Below, piece by piece: positions 32,786 to 41,331 of a stretch of DNA of 51,952 nt; position 1 is the stretch's first letter; every line of letters starts with the position of its first letter. Position numbers and translations under genes: made by a program. The notes beneath the pieces are model-generated. The model had not been told where the DNA came from. It did not search any database and saw nothing but the letters and a program-made list of their open reading frames with translations. Source of the stretch: Clostridia bacterium (lineage in GTDB: Bacteria; Bacillota; Clostridia; Christensenellales; Pumilibacteraceae); assembly GCA_017623435.1 (NCBI GenBank), contig JAGAPD010000011.1, positions 1-51,952 of the forward strand, read 5' to 3'.

Positions 32786-33823
32786 TCAAAGTTTATCAAT
32801 AAGTAATAAAATTTCTTTTACCGCGTCGCTTTGGTCAATGGTCTTTACGACTTGTCCCTTAACGTAAAGCGCGGTTTTTCCTTTTCCGCCACCGCAAAGA
32901 GCAATATCCGCGCCCTTTGCCTCGCCCGGACCGTTGACTACGCAACCCATTACGGCTACTTTAACGCGTTTTTTTACACCTTTTAAGCTATTTTCAAGCG
33001 TATCTACGATATTTTCCATATCGTATTCACAACGCGAGCAGGTCGGACAAGAAACGATTTCCACACCCTCACGGTAAAGATCTAACGAGCCAAGTATCAT
33101 TTTTGCGGTCTCAACCTCGCTGACGGGATCGCCCGTGAGTGAAACTCTGATAGTGTCGCCGATACCTTTTAGTAGCAACGCGCCGATACCTACGGACGAC
33201 TTTACCGCTCCGCGCAATTTACTTCCGCTTTCAGTAACTCCTAAATGCAAAGGATAATCGCATTTTTCGTCCAAAATCTCGTAAGCCTTAACCATCGTGC
33301 GCACGTCGGAAGATTTTACGGAAATTACGTTATCGTAAAATCCGAATTTTTCCAAAATGGCGATATGTTTTAACGCGCTTTGCGCCAAAGCCTCCGCGCC
33401 GTCGTATTTTGCCGTAACTTCCTTATCAAGTGAGCCCGAATTTACGCCCACTCTGATAGGCACTCCGTTGCGCTTACACGCGGTCACGACCTCTTTCACC
33501 TTATCTTCGCTATCGAGATAACCGGGATTAAAGCGGATTTTGTCAAAGCCGATATCCGCGCAGGCAATCGCGTGGCGATAATTAAACTGAATATCCGCAA
33601 CGAGAGGCGCTTTGGTTTTGCCTATAATTTGACGGCAAGATTGCACTTCTTCATCACTACTGATCGCCAAACGCACGATATCGCATCCAGCGCTTTCCAG
33701 TCGCTGAATTTGTTCAAGCGTTTTCGCGTAATCAAGCGTAGGTGTGTTCGTCATAGACTGCACCGAAACGGGCGCACCACCGCCGATATATATTTTACCT
33801 ACTTTTACCTGTCTTTTCATCAC
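32786..33823 (-). CDS. ispG: 4-hydroxy-3-methylbut-2-enyl diphosphate synthase
   Basis: IspG is the Fe-S enzyme of the sixth MEP step. The 345-residue protein starts MMKRQVKVGKIYIGGGAPVSVQSMTNTPT and has the cluster-binding cysteines in SCPTCSRCEYD and later GCVVNGPGEAKGAD. It follows rseP with a 4-bp overlap, giving dxr-rseP-ispG, a very common cluster. Confidence 0.97.
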   Translation of the reverse strand: MMKRQVKVGKIYIGGGAPVSVQSMTNTPTLDYAKTLEQIQRLESAGCDIVRLAISSDEEVQSCRQIIGKTKAPLVADIQFNYRHAIACADIGFDKIRFNPGYLDSEDKVKEVVTACKRNGVPIRVGVNSGSLDKEVTAKYDGAEALAQSALKHIAILEKFGFYDNVISVKSSDVRTMVKAYEILDEKCDYPLHLGVTESGSKLRGAVKSSVGIGALLLKGIGDTIRVSLTGDPVSEVETAKMILGSLDLYREGVEIVSCPTCSRCEYDMENIVDTLENSLKGVKKRVKVAVMGCVVNGPGEAKGADIALCGGGKGKTALYVKGQVVKTIDQSDAVKEILLLIDKL

Positions 33824-34980
33824 GTAAACAATCCTATTATGTCAATTACGACTATAAATCCAAGCAGTAAAATCATACCTACTGCGTGAATAATATTTTC
33901 AACCTTGCGGTTTATGGGCTTTTTGCGTATCCACTCTATCGTGGTAAAAATAAGTTTACTTCCGTCAAGCGCAGGAATGGGCAATACGTTGAAAATTGCC
34001 AAGTTGCTTGCGATAAGGGGCAGTAAAATCAAAATATTACGCCAATCAAGCATACCAAGCTGTGCTATCGTATCCACCGTACCCACTGGGCCCGTCACGG
34101 ACGTAAGCGGTACGCTACCCGTGAATAGTCCGCCAAAGACTTTTAGTATTGAAAAGGACAGCTCCAAAGTATAGGGTACGCAGTATACGAGCGCATCCCA
34201 AAAGCTTGCGCTCTCATGCGCGTACAAGGTCACGAAGCCTATACCCATATAGTCAAACTCGGTCTCGCCGTCCGTACCTACGATACGTTGAACTTTTACC
34301 TTAACTTCCTTTTGCTCGCCGTTACGCTCAATAAGGAAAGTGTATTCTTTGTTCTCACTTTTATCCGTCACGAGTTCTTCGTACGAGGTCATAACGTTGA
34401 TTTCCTGACCGTCAACCGCCAAAATCTTATCGCCCACCTGAAGTTCCGTGCAATACGGCGCGTTAGTTGCGTCGGTGTAAATATTAGTAACCGTAGGCAC
34501 GCTGTAACCCACTACGCAAATAACGATTATCGAGAAAATTATAGCCGAAATAAAGTTAAAAAGCGCACCCGAAACAAGCACGATAAGTCTTTTCCACGGC
34601 TTTTCTTCAATAAAAGAACGCGTTTGCTCTACCGCGTTTTCCTTATCGCGCAAGGGATCTACACAAGGAGGCATAACGGGCTTTTTTTCAAGCTCTTCGT
34701 AAACCGTATCGGGATCAACGAATTCTTCTTCGCCTTCTTCCTCCTCCACGTCCGTTTCGCCCTCAAAAGCGCAGTATCCGCCTAAAGGCACGACGCGGAG
34801 AGAAAACACTTCGCCCGTCTTTTTGTTCGTTTTCGAGAAAATTTTCGGTCCAAGCCCTATCGAAAACTCGTTAATTTTAAATTTTAAGATTTTGCCCGCA
34901 ATATAGTGTCCAAGCTCGTGTATAGTAATCATTGCAAGAAGAACGATAATCGCGAGTAAAATATACAAAAAATATTCCAT
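33820..34980 (-). CDS. rseP: site-2 metalloprotease RseP (M50)
   Basis: RseP cleaves transmembrane segments such as anti-sigma factors and signal peptide remnants. The 386-residue protein has the zinc motif HELGH in the first membrane helix (MITIHELGHYIAGKILKFK), a PDZ domain (about 185-270) and the third zinc ligand region in VLPIPALDGSKLIF. An unusual acidic insert of about 55 residues (roughly 78-135, rich in Glu) precedes the PDZ-side helix. It overlaps dxr by one base and ispG by 4 bp. Confidence 0.95.
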   Translation of the reverse strand: MEYFLYILLAIIVLLAMITIHELGHYIAGKILKFKINEFSIGLGPKIFSKTNKKTGEVFSLRVVPLGGYCAFEGETDVEEEEGEEEFVDPDTVYEELEKKPVMPPCVDPLRDKENAVEQTRSFIEEKPWKRLIVLVSGALFNFISAIIFSIIVICVVGYSVPTVTNIYTDATNAPYCTELQVGDKILAVDGQEINVMTSYEELVTDKSENKEYTFLIERNGEQKEVKVKVQRIVGTDGETEFDYMGIGFVTLYAHESASFWDALVYCVPYTLELSFSILKVFGGLFTGSVPLTSVTGPVGTVDTIAQLGMLDWRNILILLPLIASNLAIFNVLPIPALDGSKLIFTTIEWIRKKPINRKVENIIHAVGMILLLGFIVVIDIIGLFT

Positions 34981-36119
34981 CAGTTCTCCAAAATACGCGG
35001 ATAGTCACGCATTATCTTTTGATAAACGCTATTATGCGCTTCAATTACTTCAAGATAATCTCCGTACTTTTCCGCTGTCTCATTATTTAAAGTATGCTCT
35101 ACCAAACGCATTATATCGGTAAAGCGAATTTTTCCGTTTAAAAATAGCCGTACGCCTGCCTCGTTAGCCGAATTGATCTTTGCCGGCATATTGCCTCCCA
35201 TTTTAAGCGCGCACTTCGCGTACACGGGCATAGGGAAGTTTTTCTCGTCGGGAGGCAAAAATTTTATATCCTTATCAAAAGGGAATTTGCCTACGCCACA
35301 GTTTTCGTGGTTAGGATAGGTAAGCGCGTATTGAATGGGTATTTCCATAGTAGGACGCGCTATCTGCGCCATAACCGAGCCGTCCGCATACTCAACCATA
35401 GAGTGAATTATGCTGGAAGGCTGGATAATATAGTCGATATTTTCGCAATCAAACAGCCATCTCGCCTCGATTATTTCAAGGCCCTTATTCATCATAGTAG
35501 CGCTATCAACGGAAATCTTTTTGCCCATTGCCCAGTTAGGGTGCGCGATAGCCTGCTCGGGCGTAACACCGTGTAGCTGATCAATGCTTTTGCCAAAGAA
35601 AGGACCGCCGCTTGCCGTCAAGATAATACGGCTGACGTCGTTGTTTCCTGCACATTTAAGGCATTGAAAAACGGCGCAATGCTCGCTGTCAACGGGAAGT
35701 ATATCTACTCCGTTCTCTTTAGCAAGCGCGGTAATATACTCACCGCACGCAACGAGCGTTTCTTTATTTGCAAGCGCGACTTTCTTTTTTGCCTTGATTG
35801 CCGCAACTACGCCTTTTAGCCCAGCAAGCCCCACTACCGACGCAACGACTACGTCTACTTGTGAAAGAGTTGCTGCGACTTCTTGCGCGTCCTCGCCTGC
35901 GTAAACGGTACAGTCCAGTCCGTCAAGCTTATGCGCCTGCGTTTTATCAGACACGCCCACGAACGAGGGCTTAAACTCTTTTGCCTGAGTTAAAAGAATA
36001 TCCGCGTTAGAACCGCAAACGAGCGCTACAACGCGGAATTTATCGGGGTAACGGCGTACGACGTTGAGCGTCTGAACGCCTATTGAGCCCGTACTGCCTA
36101 AAATACATACGTTAATCAT
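34980..36119 (-). CDS. dxr: 1-deoxy-D-xylulose 5-phosphate reductoisomerase
   Basis: Dxr makes 2-C-methyl-D-erythritol 4-phosphate with NADPH. The 379-residue protein shows the Rossmann start ILGSTGSIGVQTLNVV, the ALANKETLVACGE segment, the metal-binding LPVDSEHCAVFQCL and the substrate loop HPNWAMGKKISVDSATMMNKGLE. It overlaps cdsA by 4 bp. Confidence 0.97.
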   Translation of the reverse strand: MINVCILGSTGSIGVQTLNVVRRYPDKFRVVALVCGSNADILLTQAKEFKPSFVGVSDKTQAHKLDGLDCTVYAGEDAQEVAATLSQVDVVVASVVGLAGLKGVVAAIKAKKKVALANKETLVACGEYITALAKENGVDILPVDSEHCAVFQCLKCAGNNDVSRIILTASGGPFFGKSIDQLHGVTPEQAIAHPNWAMGKKISVDSATMMNKGLEIIEARWLFDCENIDYIIQPSSIIHSMVEYADGSVMAQIARPTMEIPIQYALTYPNHENCGVGKFPFDKDIKFLPPDEKNFPMPVYAKCALKMGGNMPAKINSANEAGVRLFLNGKIRFTDIMRLVEHTLNNETAEKYGDYLEVIEAHNSVYQKIMRDYPRILEN

Positions 36120-37126
36120 AATACCACAAAACGCAACACGTTGAAGAAAATAAAGATAAATACGGCGGCGATGATTACACCGTCAATTCTATCCATAAAT
36201 CCACCGTGTCCTTTCAAAATCTTTCCAAAGTCCTTAATTCCGCAAGCACGCTTGATATACGAGGAAATCAAGTCACCGATTTGACAGAAAACGCTCGTTC
36301 CAAGTCCAAGGAACAGGAAGTTAAGAATATTTGCTACGGGATCAGCGTAAATGGGCACGCATCCTACGAAGTTAAACTGCGCAAATACGGAAATGATATA
36401 TCCGCCAAGTAGTCCGCCAAGAAGTCCACCTATCGCGCCCGAAATGGTCTTTTTAGGGCTAATGGTCGGACAAAGCTTAGGACCGCGTACGATAGAGCCT
36501 ACGAAGTACGCCATCGAGTCAACGAGCGTCGTTACGCCAAACGCAAACAAGATTGCTACGTGAGAATGCTCGCCAAGGTAGTTAAGCGCAAGCAAATACG
36601 TCATAATAGCAACGGGATAGATAAGCACGAACAAGGTGCTGATTACGTTGCTTATAGTGTGCTTTTTACTGAACATATTGAACACGATGCACGCGATAAA
36701 GGTAAGCGCCAAAACGCCGAAGAAGGAAGTAATACCACCACTTCCGCGCATAGTGTCTATTGCCTTAAACGCGACGTATCCAACGACTATGTTGATATAC
36801 GCAAATATTTCAATAGGACGGGGAAAACGCAAAGATATAGCGCGCACGAATTCAAAACTCGCGAGCACCATCAAAAGCACTACGAGCGCGTCGTAGAAGT
36901 GTTTATCCACCAAAAAGGATAACAAAATAAAGCCGACGTAAAGCACCGCAATAAAAACTGCCGTGATAAGTCGTTGCGCAAGGTCTGCAAACGGTTTTTT
37001 ACCTTTTCCATTTTGAGACGGTGCGTCATCCTTATTTTCAGCATTATTTTCGGAACTTTTTTCGTCCTTATTTTCTTTTTCTTCGTCAGGAGCTTCACCT
37101 AACTTTTTATTTTCGTCATCTCTCAT
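36116..37126 (-). CDS. cdsA: phosphatidate cytidylyltransferase
   Basis: CdsA makes CDP-diacylglycerol for phospholipid synthesis. The 336-residue integral membrane protein has about eight helices and the signature KTISGAIGGLLGGLLGG ... CGIKDFGKILKGHGGFMDRIDG. It carries an extra N-terminal cytoplasmic tail of about 50 residues, highly charged and rich in Glu, Asn, Asp and Lys (MRDDENKKLGEAPDEEKENK), not usual for the family. It lies 3 bp after uppS. Confidence 0.95.
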   Translation of the reverse strand: MRDDENKKLGEAPDEEKENKDEKSSENNAENKDDAPSQNGKGKKPFADLAQRLITAVFIAVLYVGFILLSFLVDKHFYDALVVLLMVLASFEFVRAISLRFPRPIEIFAYINIVVGYVAFKAIDTMRGSGGITSFFGVLALTFIACIVFNMFSKKHTISNVISTLFVLIYPVAIMTYLLALNYLGEHSHVAILFAFGVTTLVDSMAYFVGSIVRGPKLCPTISPKKTISGAIGGLLGGLLGGYIISVFAQFNFVGCVPIYADPVANILNFLFLGLGTSVFCQIGDLISSYIKRACGIKDFGKILKGHGGFMDRIDGVIIAAVFIFIFFNVLRFVVL

Positions 37127-37129
37127 AAC

Positions 37130-37825
37130 TTACACCTTTCCGTAACGACGATTACGGTCATGGAATTTTACTAAGATTTCGTCAAACTCGTTTTTAGAAA
37201 AATCTGGCCAAAGCGTATCCGAGAAAAACAGCTCGGTATAAGCGCTCTGGTACAGTAAAAAATTGCTCAACCTCTTCTCTCCACCCGTACGAATTATAAT
37301 ATCGGGATCGGGCTGATTAGCGGTATACAAGTAGCGCGAAATACTCTGCTCGGTTACTTCTTCACCGCTTTGAACGAGCAAATTAATCGCCCTTGCTATC
37401 TCCGCTCTTGCACCGTAATTTAGCGCGATATTAAAAGTTCCCTTGTCGCCCTCTTTGCTTTCGTTTTCGATTTTATCTAAAATAGCAATTACGTCGTCGG
37501 GGAAAAACTGCCTGTCGCCTAAAACGTTTACTCTAATTCCACTTTTAACGAAGTCGTTAAACGAGCGTGAAAAATGTTCGCGAATAAGGTCAACGAGCGC
37601 GTTTACTTCGTCGGCAGGGCGAAACTTGTTTTCCGTCGAAAAAGCATATACGGTAAAATAACGCACGCCTCTTTCAAATGCGTGACGGGCAATGGAAAGT
37701 AGCGTCTTTACTCCTTCCTTGTGTCCGGCTTTACGGGGAAGCGCGCGTTTAGTCGCCCACCTGCCGTTTCCGTCCATTATTACCGCAATATGCTGTGGCA
37801 ACGAATTGTCCTCGTTAAACTTCAA
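37130..37825 (-). CDS. uppS: undecaprenyl diphosphate synthase
   Basis: UppS extends farnesyl diphosphate to the C55 carrier lipid precursor. The 231-residue protein has HIAVIMDGNGRWATKRALPRKAGHKEG with the catalytic Asp, YAFSTENKFRP and the RTGGEKRLSNFLLYQSAYTELFF block. Its start overlaps frr. Confidence 0.97.
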   Translation of the reverse strand: MKFNEDNSLPQHIAVIMDGNGRWATKRALPRKAGHKEGVKTLLSIARHAFERGVRYFTVYAFSTENKFRPADEVNALVDLIREHFSRSFNDFVKSGIRVNVLGDRQFFPDDVIAILDKIENESKEGDKGTFNIALNYGARAEIARAINLLVQSGEEVTEQSISRYLYTANQPDPDIIIRTGGEKRLSNFLLYQSAYTELFFSDTLWPDFSKNEFDEILVKFHDRNRRYGKV

Positions 37826-38390
37826 GAATTTCTGCTTCCTTGTCTTTAATAAGAGCGTCTACGTTAGCAACGTTTTTGTCAAGGATTTTTTGAACTTCCT
37901 TCTCGTAAGTTGCAACGTCGTCTTCGGTAATTTGGTTGTTCTTCTTAAAATTCTTGATTTGATCCATAATGTCGCGACGAGCATTACGGAGCGTAACCTT
38001 ATAGTCCTCGCCCGTCTTTCTTACCTGCTTGGAAAGCTCGCGTCTTCTCTCTTCAGTAAGCTGGGGGAATACGAGGCGGATAACTTTGCCGTCGTCCGTG
38101 GGCGTAATGCCGATATCGGACGCCGTAATAGCCTTTACTACCGCCTTAATCATACTCGTATCCCAAAGCGAAATCTGAAGCAATCTTGCCTCGGGCACGG
38201 TGATATTCGCCATCTGATTGATGGGCGTGGGCGCACCGTAGTAATCTACGATAATTTTATTGAGAATTTGAGGGTTTGCTCTGCCTGCTCTAATGGTACT
38301 AAGCTCAGATTTGAGATGGTCAATAGTTTCCATAAGCGCAAACTCGTACTCTTCAAATGCGTTAGCAACCTCGGGTAAATTGAAATTCAT
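37815..38390 (-). CDS. frr: ribosome recycling factor
   Basis: RRF splits post-termination ribosomes with EF-G. The 191-residue protein has the three-helix bundle and segments LKSELSTIRAGRANPQILNKI and IRLVFPQLTEERRRELSKQV. I choose the ATG at 38390, 6 bases after ACGGAGG; the frame is open upstream but that region is the leader. It has its own promoter (38465-38493) after the pyrH terminator. Confidence 0.97.
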   Translation of the reverse strand: MNFNLPEVANAFEEYEFALMETIDHLKSELSTIRAGRANPQILNKIIVDYYGAPTPINQMANITVPEARLLQISLWDTSMIKAVVKAITASDIGITPTDDGKVIRLVFPQLTEERRRELSKQVRKTGEDYKVTLRNARRDIMDQIKNFKKNNQITEDDVATYEKEVQKILDKNVANVDALIKDKEAEILEV

Positions 38391-38418
38391 AATTCCTCCG
38401 TAAAACAACTTATTTCCC

Positions 38419-38445
38419 AACGCGTTATAAATTATACTGCGCGTT
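38419..38445 (-). other. inverted repeat in the frr leader
   Basis: AACGCG (38419-38424) and CGCGTT (38440-38445) form a 6-bp stem with a 15-nt AT-rich loop, lying between the frr promoter and its ribosome binding site. There is no U run. The function is unknown and the signal is modest. Confidence 0.35.
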
Positions 38446-38464
38446 AAGATATCTTTACTATTAT

Positions 38465-38493
38465 ATTATAACATATTATTTAATTATTTGCAA
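38465..38493 (-). promoter_or_regulatory. sigma-A-type promoter of frr-uppS-cdsA-dxr-rseP-ispG
   Basis: TTGCAA (38488-38493), 17 bp, TATAAT (38465-38470) with a TGT extension. The leader to the frr start is about 70 nt. Confidence 0.8.
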
Positions 38494-38515
38494 TCGTTTA
38501 TAAAAAACAAAAATG

Positions 38516-38551
38516 AAAAATAGGTTTACCTTTTGTGATAAACCTATTTTT
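38516..38551 (-). terminator. rho-independent terminator after pyrH
   Basis: A 13-bp stem (38516-38528 with 38539-38551) with a 10-nt loop, whose outer A/T pairs supply the U run. It lies 30 bp beyond the pyrH stop and can work in both directions. Confidence 0.8.
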
Positions 38552-38581
38552 TTAGACAATTTTTCGTATTCCTGCGGAAAA

Positions 38582-39277
38582 TTACTTAATGAGCGTACCG
38601 ATTTTTTCGCCGTTAGCCGCTTTGATAAGTCCGTTTTCGCTGTTAAGACCAAACGCAACGATAGGAATATTGTTTTCCATACAACGAGTAAGCGCGGTAA
38701 GGTCCATAACTTTAAGGTTACGGTTCATAACTTCCATATAGGAAATCTCGTCAATCTTCTTCGCGTTAGGATTAGTCTTGGGATCGTCGTCGTATACTCC
38801 GTCAACGTTTTTAGCCATAAGCAAAATATCCGCCTTAATCTCACTAGCGCGTTGCGCAGCGCCAAGGTCGGTGGTGCAGTAAGGATTTCCCGTTCCGCAC
38901 GCGAAAATAACGATTCTACCCTTTTCTAAGTGACGCAAAGCTTTTCTATACGCATAAGGCTCGGCAACGGACGGGATAGAAAGCGCAGTTTGCACTCTTA
39001 CGGAAATGCCTTTCTTCTCGATAAAGTCCTGAAGAGCAAGCGAGTTCATAATGGTTGCAAGCATACCCATATAGTCGGCAGTCACGCGATCAATGCTAGC
39101 GCCCTGACGGCCACGCCAGAAGTTTCCGCCACCAACTACGATAGCGATTTCAACGCCCTGAGAATGAAGCTGAACGATTTGCTCAACGACCTGCTCAACG
39201 GCCTTAGAGTCAACGCCTACACCGCTTTCTCCGCCTAACGCCTCTCCACTTAATTTAAGAAGTACTCTTTTATACAT
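38582..39277 (-). CDS. pyrH: UMP kinase
   Basis: PyrH phosphorylates UMP to UDP. The 231-residue amino acid kinase fold protein has LLKLSGEALGGESGVGVD, IAIVVGGGNFWRGRQGASIDRVTADYMGML and a C-terminal FGLNSENGLIKAANGEKIGTLI. The GGAGGA ribosome binding site (39284-39289) directly follows the U run of the tsf terminator, so there is no room for a separate promoter after that terminator. Confidence 0.97.
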   Translation of the reverse strand: MYKRVLLKLSGEALGGESGVGVDSKAVEQVVEQIVQLHSQGVEIAIVVGGGNFWRGRQGASIDRVTADYMGMLATIMNSLALQDFIEKKGISVRVQTALSIPSVAEPYAYRKALRHLEKGRIVIFACGTGNPYCTTDLGAAQRASEIKADILLMAKNVDGVYDDDPKTNPNAKKIDEISYMEVMNRNLKVMDLTALTRCMENNIPIVAFGLNSENGLIKAANGEKIGTLIK

Positions 39278-39289
39278 TGATTATCCTCC

Positions 39290-39321
39290 AAAAAAATAGG
39301 AACACCAAAACAGTGTTCCTA
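39290..39321 (-). terminator. terminator between tsf and pyrH, placed as an attenuator
   Basis: A 9-bp perfect stem (39297-39305 with 39313-39321) has a 7-nt loop and is followed by seven U (39290-39296). The next six bases are the pyrH ribosome binding site. Confidence 0.85.
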
Positions 39322-39339
39322 TTAAAACGGTAATTAAAA

Positions 39340-40275
39340 TTACTTATTAGTGATTTTAGCGATTTCAGCAGCGAAGTCCTCGTTCTTCTTTGCAAGACCT
39401 TCACCCATTACGAAACGCTCAAACTTGACGATAGACGCAGTTGCGCCTGCCGCCTTAGCTACAGCGTTAAGATGCTGAGAAACGGTAACGGAGTTGTCCT
39501 TAACGAAATCCTGATCGATAAGGCAAACTTCCTTATAGAACTTCTTAACTCTGCCTTCAAGCATCTTTTCGATAACTTGTTGGGGCTTGTTAGCCGTCTT
39601 GGGATCGTTCTTAATTTGAGCAGTAAGAATTTCCTTCTCGTGAGCAACTTCTTCAGCAGGAACTTCGTCGTTGTAGGTGTACTTGGGCGAGAACGCTGCA
39701 ATGTGCATAGCGATATCGTGGCAAGCGGTAATGAAAGCGTCGTTGGTAGCTACGATTTCGTCAGCCTCTACACCAAGCAATACGCCGATTTTACCACCCA
39801 TGTGAAGGTAGGTTTCCACTCTGCCGTTAACTTCCATACGGGTAAAACGACGAAGGGAAATCTTCTCGCCGATTTTAGCGGTAGCGTTGTTGATCTTGTC
39901 AAGAACGGTACCATCTTCGCCCTGAGCGGGAGATGCCAAAAGTGCATCAACGTCAGCGGGATTTTCTTCAACAACCTGCTTAGCGATAGCGGTAACGAGT
40001 GCGGTGAAGTCTGCGTTGTTAGCAACGAAGTCAGACTCACAGTTAACTTCTACGAGCGCACCAACCTTGCCGTCAACGCTGGTATAAGCGCCTACGCTAC
40101 CTTCGGATGCGATTCTGGACGCCTTCTTAGCAGCGATGCTTACGCCCTGCTCACGAAGGTATTCAGCAGCTTTGTCCATATCACCGTCCGTTGCGGTAAG
40201 TGCTTTTTTACAATCCATCATTCCTGCGCCGGTTTGCTCACGCAATTTAGCGACGTCTTTAGCGGTAAATGCCAT
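39340..40275 (-). CDS. tsf: elongation factor Ts
   Basis: EF-Ts exchanges GDP on EF-Tu. The 311-residue protein starts MAFTAKDVAKLREQTGAGMMDCKKAL, contains the core GALVEVNCESDFVANN and MHIAAFSPKY, and ends in a helical domain. It follows rpsB after about 90 bp that hold a terminator-like hairpin. Confidence 0.97.
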   Translation of the reverse strand: MAFTAKDVAKLREQTGAGMMDCKKALTATDGDMDKAAEYLREQGVSIAAKKASRIASEGSVGAYTSVDGKVGALVEVNCESDFVANNADFTALVTAIAKQVVEENPADVDALLASPAQGEDGTVLDKINNATAKIGEKISLRRFTRMEVNGRVETYLHMGGKIGVLLGVEADEIVATNDAFITACHDIAMHIAAFSPKYTYNDEVPAEEVAHEKEILTAQIKNDPKTANKPQQVIEKMLEGRVKKFYKEVCLIDQDFVKDNSVTVSQHLNAVAKAAGATASIVKFERFVMGEGLAKKNEDFAAEIAKITNK

Positions 40276-40304
40276 AATCTATTTTCTCCTTAAATTTTTT
40301 TTAG

Positions 40305-40351
40305 AAAAAAGGCCTCATTGCCCTCGCGCAAACGGGAAAGGCGATAAGGCC
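40305..40351 (-). terminator. terminator-like hairpin between rpsB and tsf
   Basis: An outer stem GGCCT/AGGCC (40311-40315 with 40347-40351) and an imperfect inner GC-rich stem precede a run of six U (40305-40310). It probably causes partial termination that lowers tsf relative to rpsB. Confidence 0.6.
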
Positions 40352-40365
40352 GAATTTTTTACAAA

Positions 40366-41139
40366 TTATTCTTCTACGGGAGCTTCAACTTCTTCAGTTG
40401 CGGTCTCTTCGTTCATCTTTGCTTCCATCTGACGACGGAGTGCAAGACCTTCTTCTCCTTCACGAGCCTCGATAACTGCGTCAGCCATAGCGCCTGCGAT
40501 AAGCTTAATGGAACGGATAGCGTCGTCGTTGCCGGGGATTACGTAGTCAACCTCGTCGGGATCACAGTTAGTATCTACGATACCAACGATAGGAATGTTG
40601 AGCTTGCGTGCCTCTGCTACTGCAAGGTGCTCCTTCTTGGGATCAACGATGAAAAGCGCACCGGGAAGAGAATGCATATCCTTGATACCGCCAAGGTTCT
40701 CTTCAAGCTTGTCGCGCTCTGCTACGAGCTTTGCAACTTCCTTCTTGGGAAGAACGTTGAACTCGTTCATTCTTTCCATCTGGTTAAGCTTGTTAAGTCT
40801 TTCAATTCTCGTTCTGATCGTCGAGAAGTTGGTAAGCGTACCGCCAAGCCAACGAGACTTAATGTAGTACATTCCGCACTTTTCAGCCTCTTGCTGGATA
40901 GCCTCTTGAGCCTGCTTCTTAGTACCAACGAAAAGAATGTTCTTTCCGCTCTCAGCTACGCTCTTAATGAAAGCGTAAGCTTCGTCGATAAGACCAACGG
41001 TCTTTTCAAGGTTGATGATGTAGATGTCGTTTCTGGAAGTATAGATATACTTCTTCATCTTGGGGTTCCACTTACGAGTGGGATGTCCGAAATGCACACC
41101 TGCTTCGAGTAATTGTTTCATAGAAACAACGTTTGCCAT
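40366..41139 (-). CDS. rpsB: 30S ribosomal protein S2
   Basis: S2 is a late-binding 30S protein. The 257-residue protein has [22 protein letters not shown], the coiled-coil region about 105-150 and the core [20 protein letters not shown] and [17 protein letters not shown]. It ends in an acidic tail (EEVEAPVEE). It is preceded by a leader of about 115 nt, an own promoter and a strong GGAGG site. Confidence 0.98.
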   Translation of the reverse strand: MANVVSMKQLLEAGVHFGHPTRKWNPKMKKYIYTSRNDIYIINLEKTVGLIDEAYAFIKSVAESGKNILFVGTKKQAQEAIQQEAEKCGMYYIKSRWLGGTLTNFSTIRTRIERLNKLNQMERMNEFNVLPKKEVAKLVAERDKLEENLGGIKDMHSLPGALFIVDPKKEHLAVAEARKLNIPIVGIVDTNCDPDEVDYVIPGNDDAIRSIKLIAGAMADAVIEAREGEEGLALRRQMEAKMNEETATEEVEAPVEE

Positions 41140-41163
41140 AGTTTTTTACCTCCTGTTTTACCT

Positions 41164-41264
41164 CCCCGAGCGTCGTCTTGTAGCCTTTCACGATAGGCAT
41201 TAGAAAAATTTTACCTACCGCACAGTAAGGTCAATCAGCCCGAGTGCGTACTAAACCGTTTAGT
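41164..41264 (-). promoter_or_regulatory. rpsB 5' leader with a palindrome at the transcription start
   Basis: The leader begins with a perfect inverted repeat (41250-41264, ACTAAAC-n-GTTTAGT) directly after the -10, so it spans the start site. Further inside, CTCGGGC (41238-41244) can pair with GCTCGGG (41164-41170) through two G-U pairs, enclosing small hairpins such as GCCT...AGGC. This may be an autoregulatory S2 leader or simply stable 5' structure; I cannot match it to a known family. Confidence 0.4.
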
Positions 41265-41293
41265 ATTATATCACAATAAAAAAAATAATGCAA
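41265..41293 (-). promoter_or_regulatory. sigma-A-type promoter of rpsB-tsf
   Basis: TTGCAT (41288-41293), 17 bp, TATAAT (41265-41270) with a TGA extension. The -35 box lies inside the stem of the terminator of the upstream MATE gene. Confidence 0.8.
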
Positions 41294-41310
41294 ACGAAAT
41301 TTGCACTATT
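41278..41310 (-). terminator. rho-independent terminator after the MATE gene
   Basis: An 11-bp stem (41284-41294 with 41300-41310) with one G-U pair in the minus-strand RNA has a 5-nt loop and is followed by an uninterrupted U run (41278-41285). It overlaps the rpsB promoter. Confidence 0.85.
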
Positions 41311-41331
41311 TTTAATCTTTTTTGATATTTT

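Noticed and set aside
39472..40293. 273-codon plus-strand frame
   Set aside because: Antisense shadow of tsf; same reasons.
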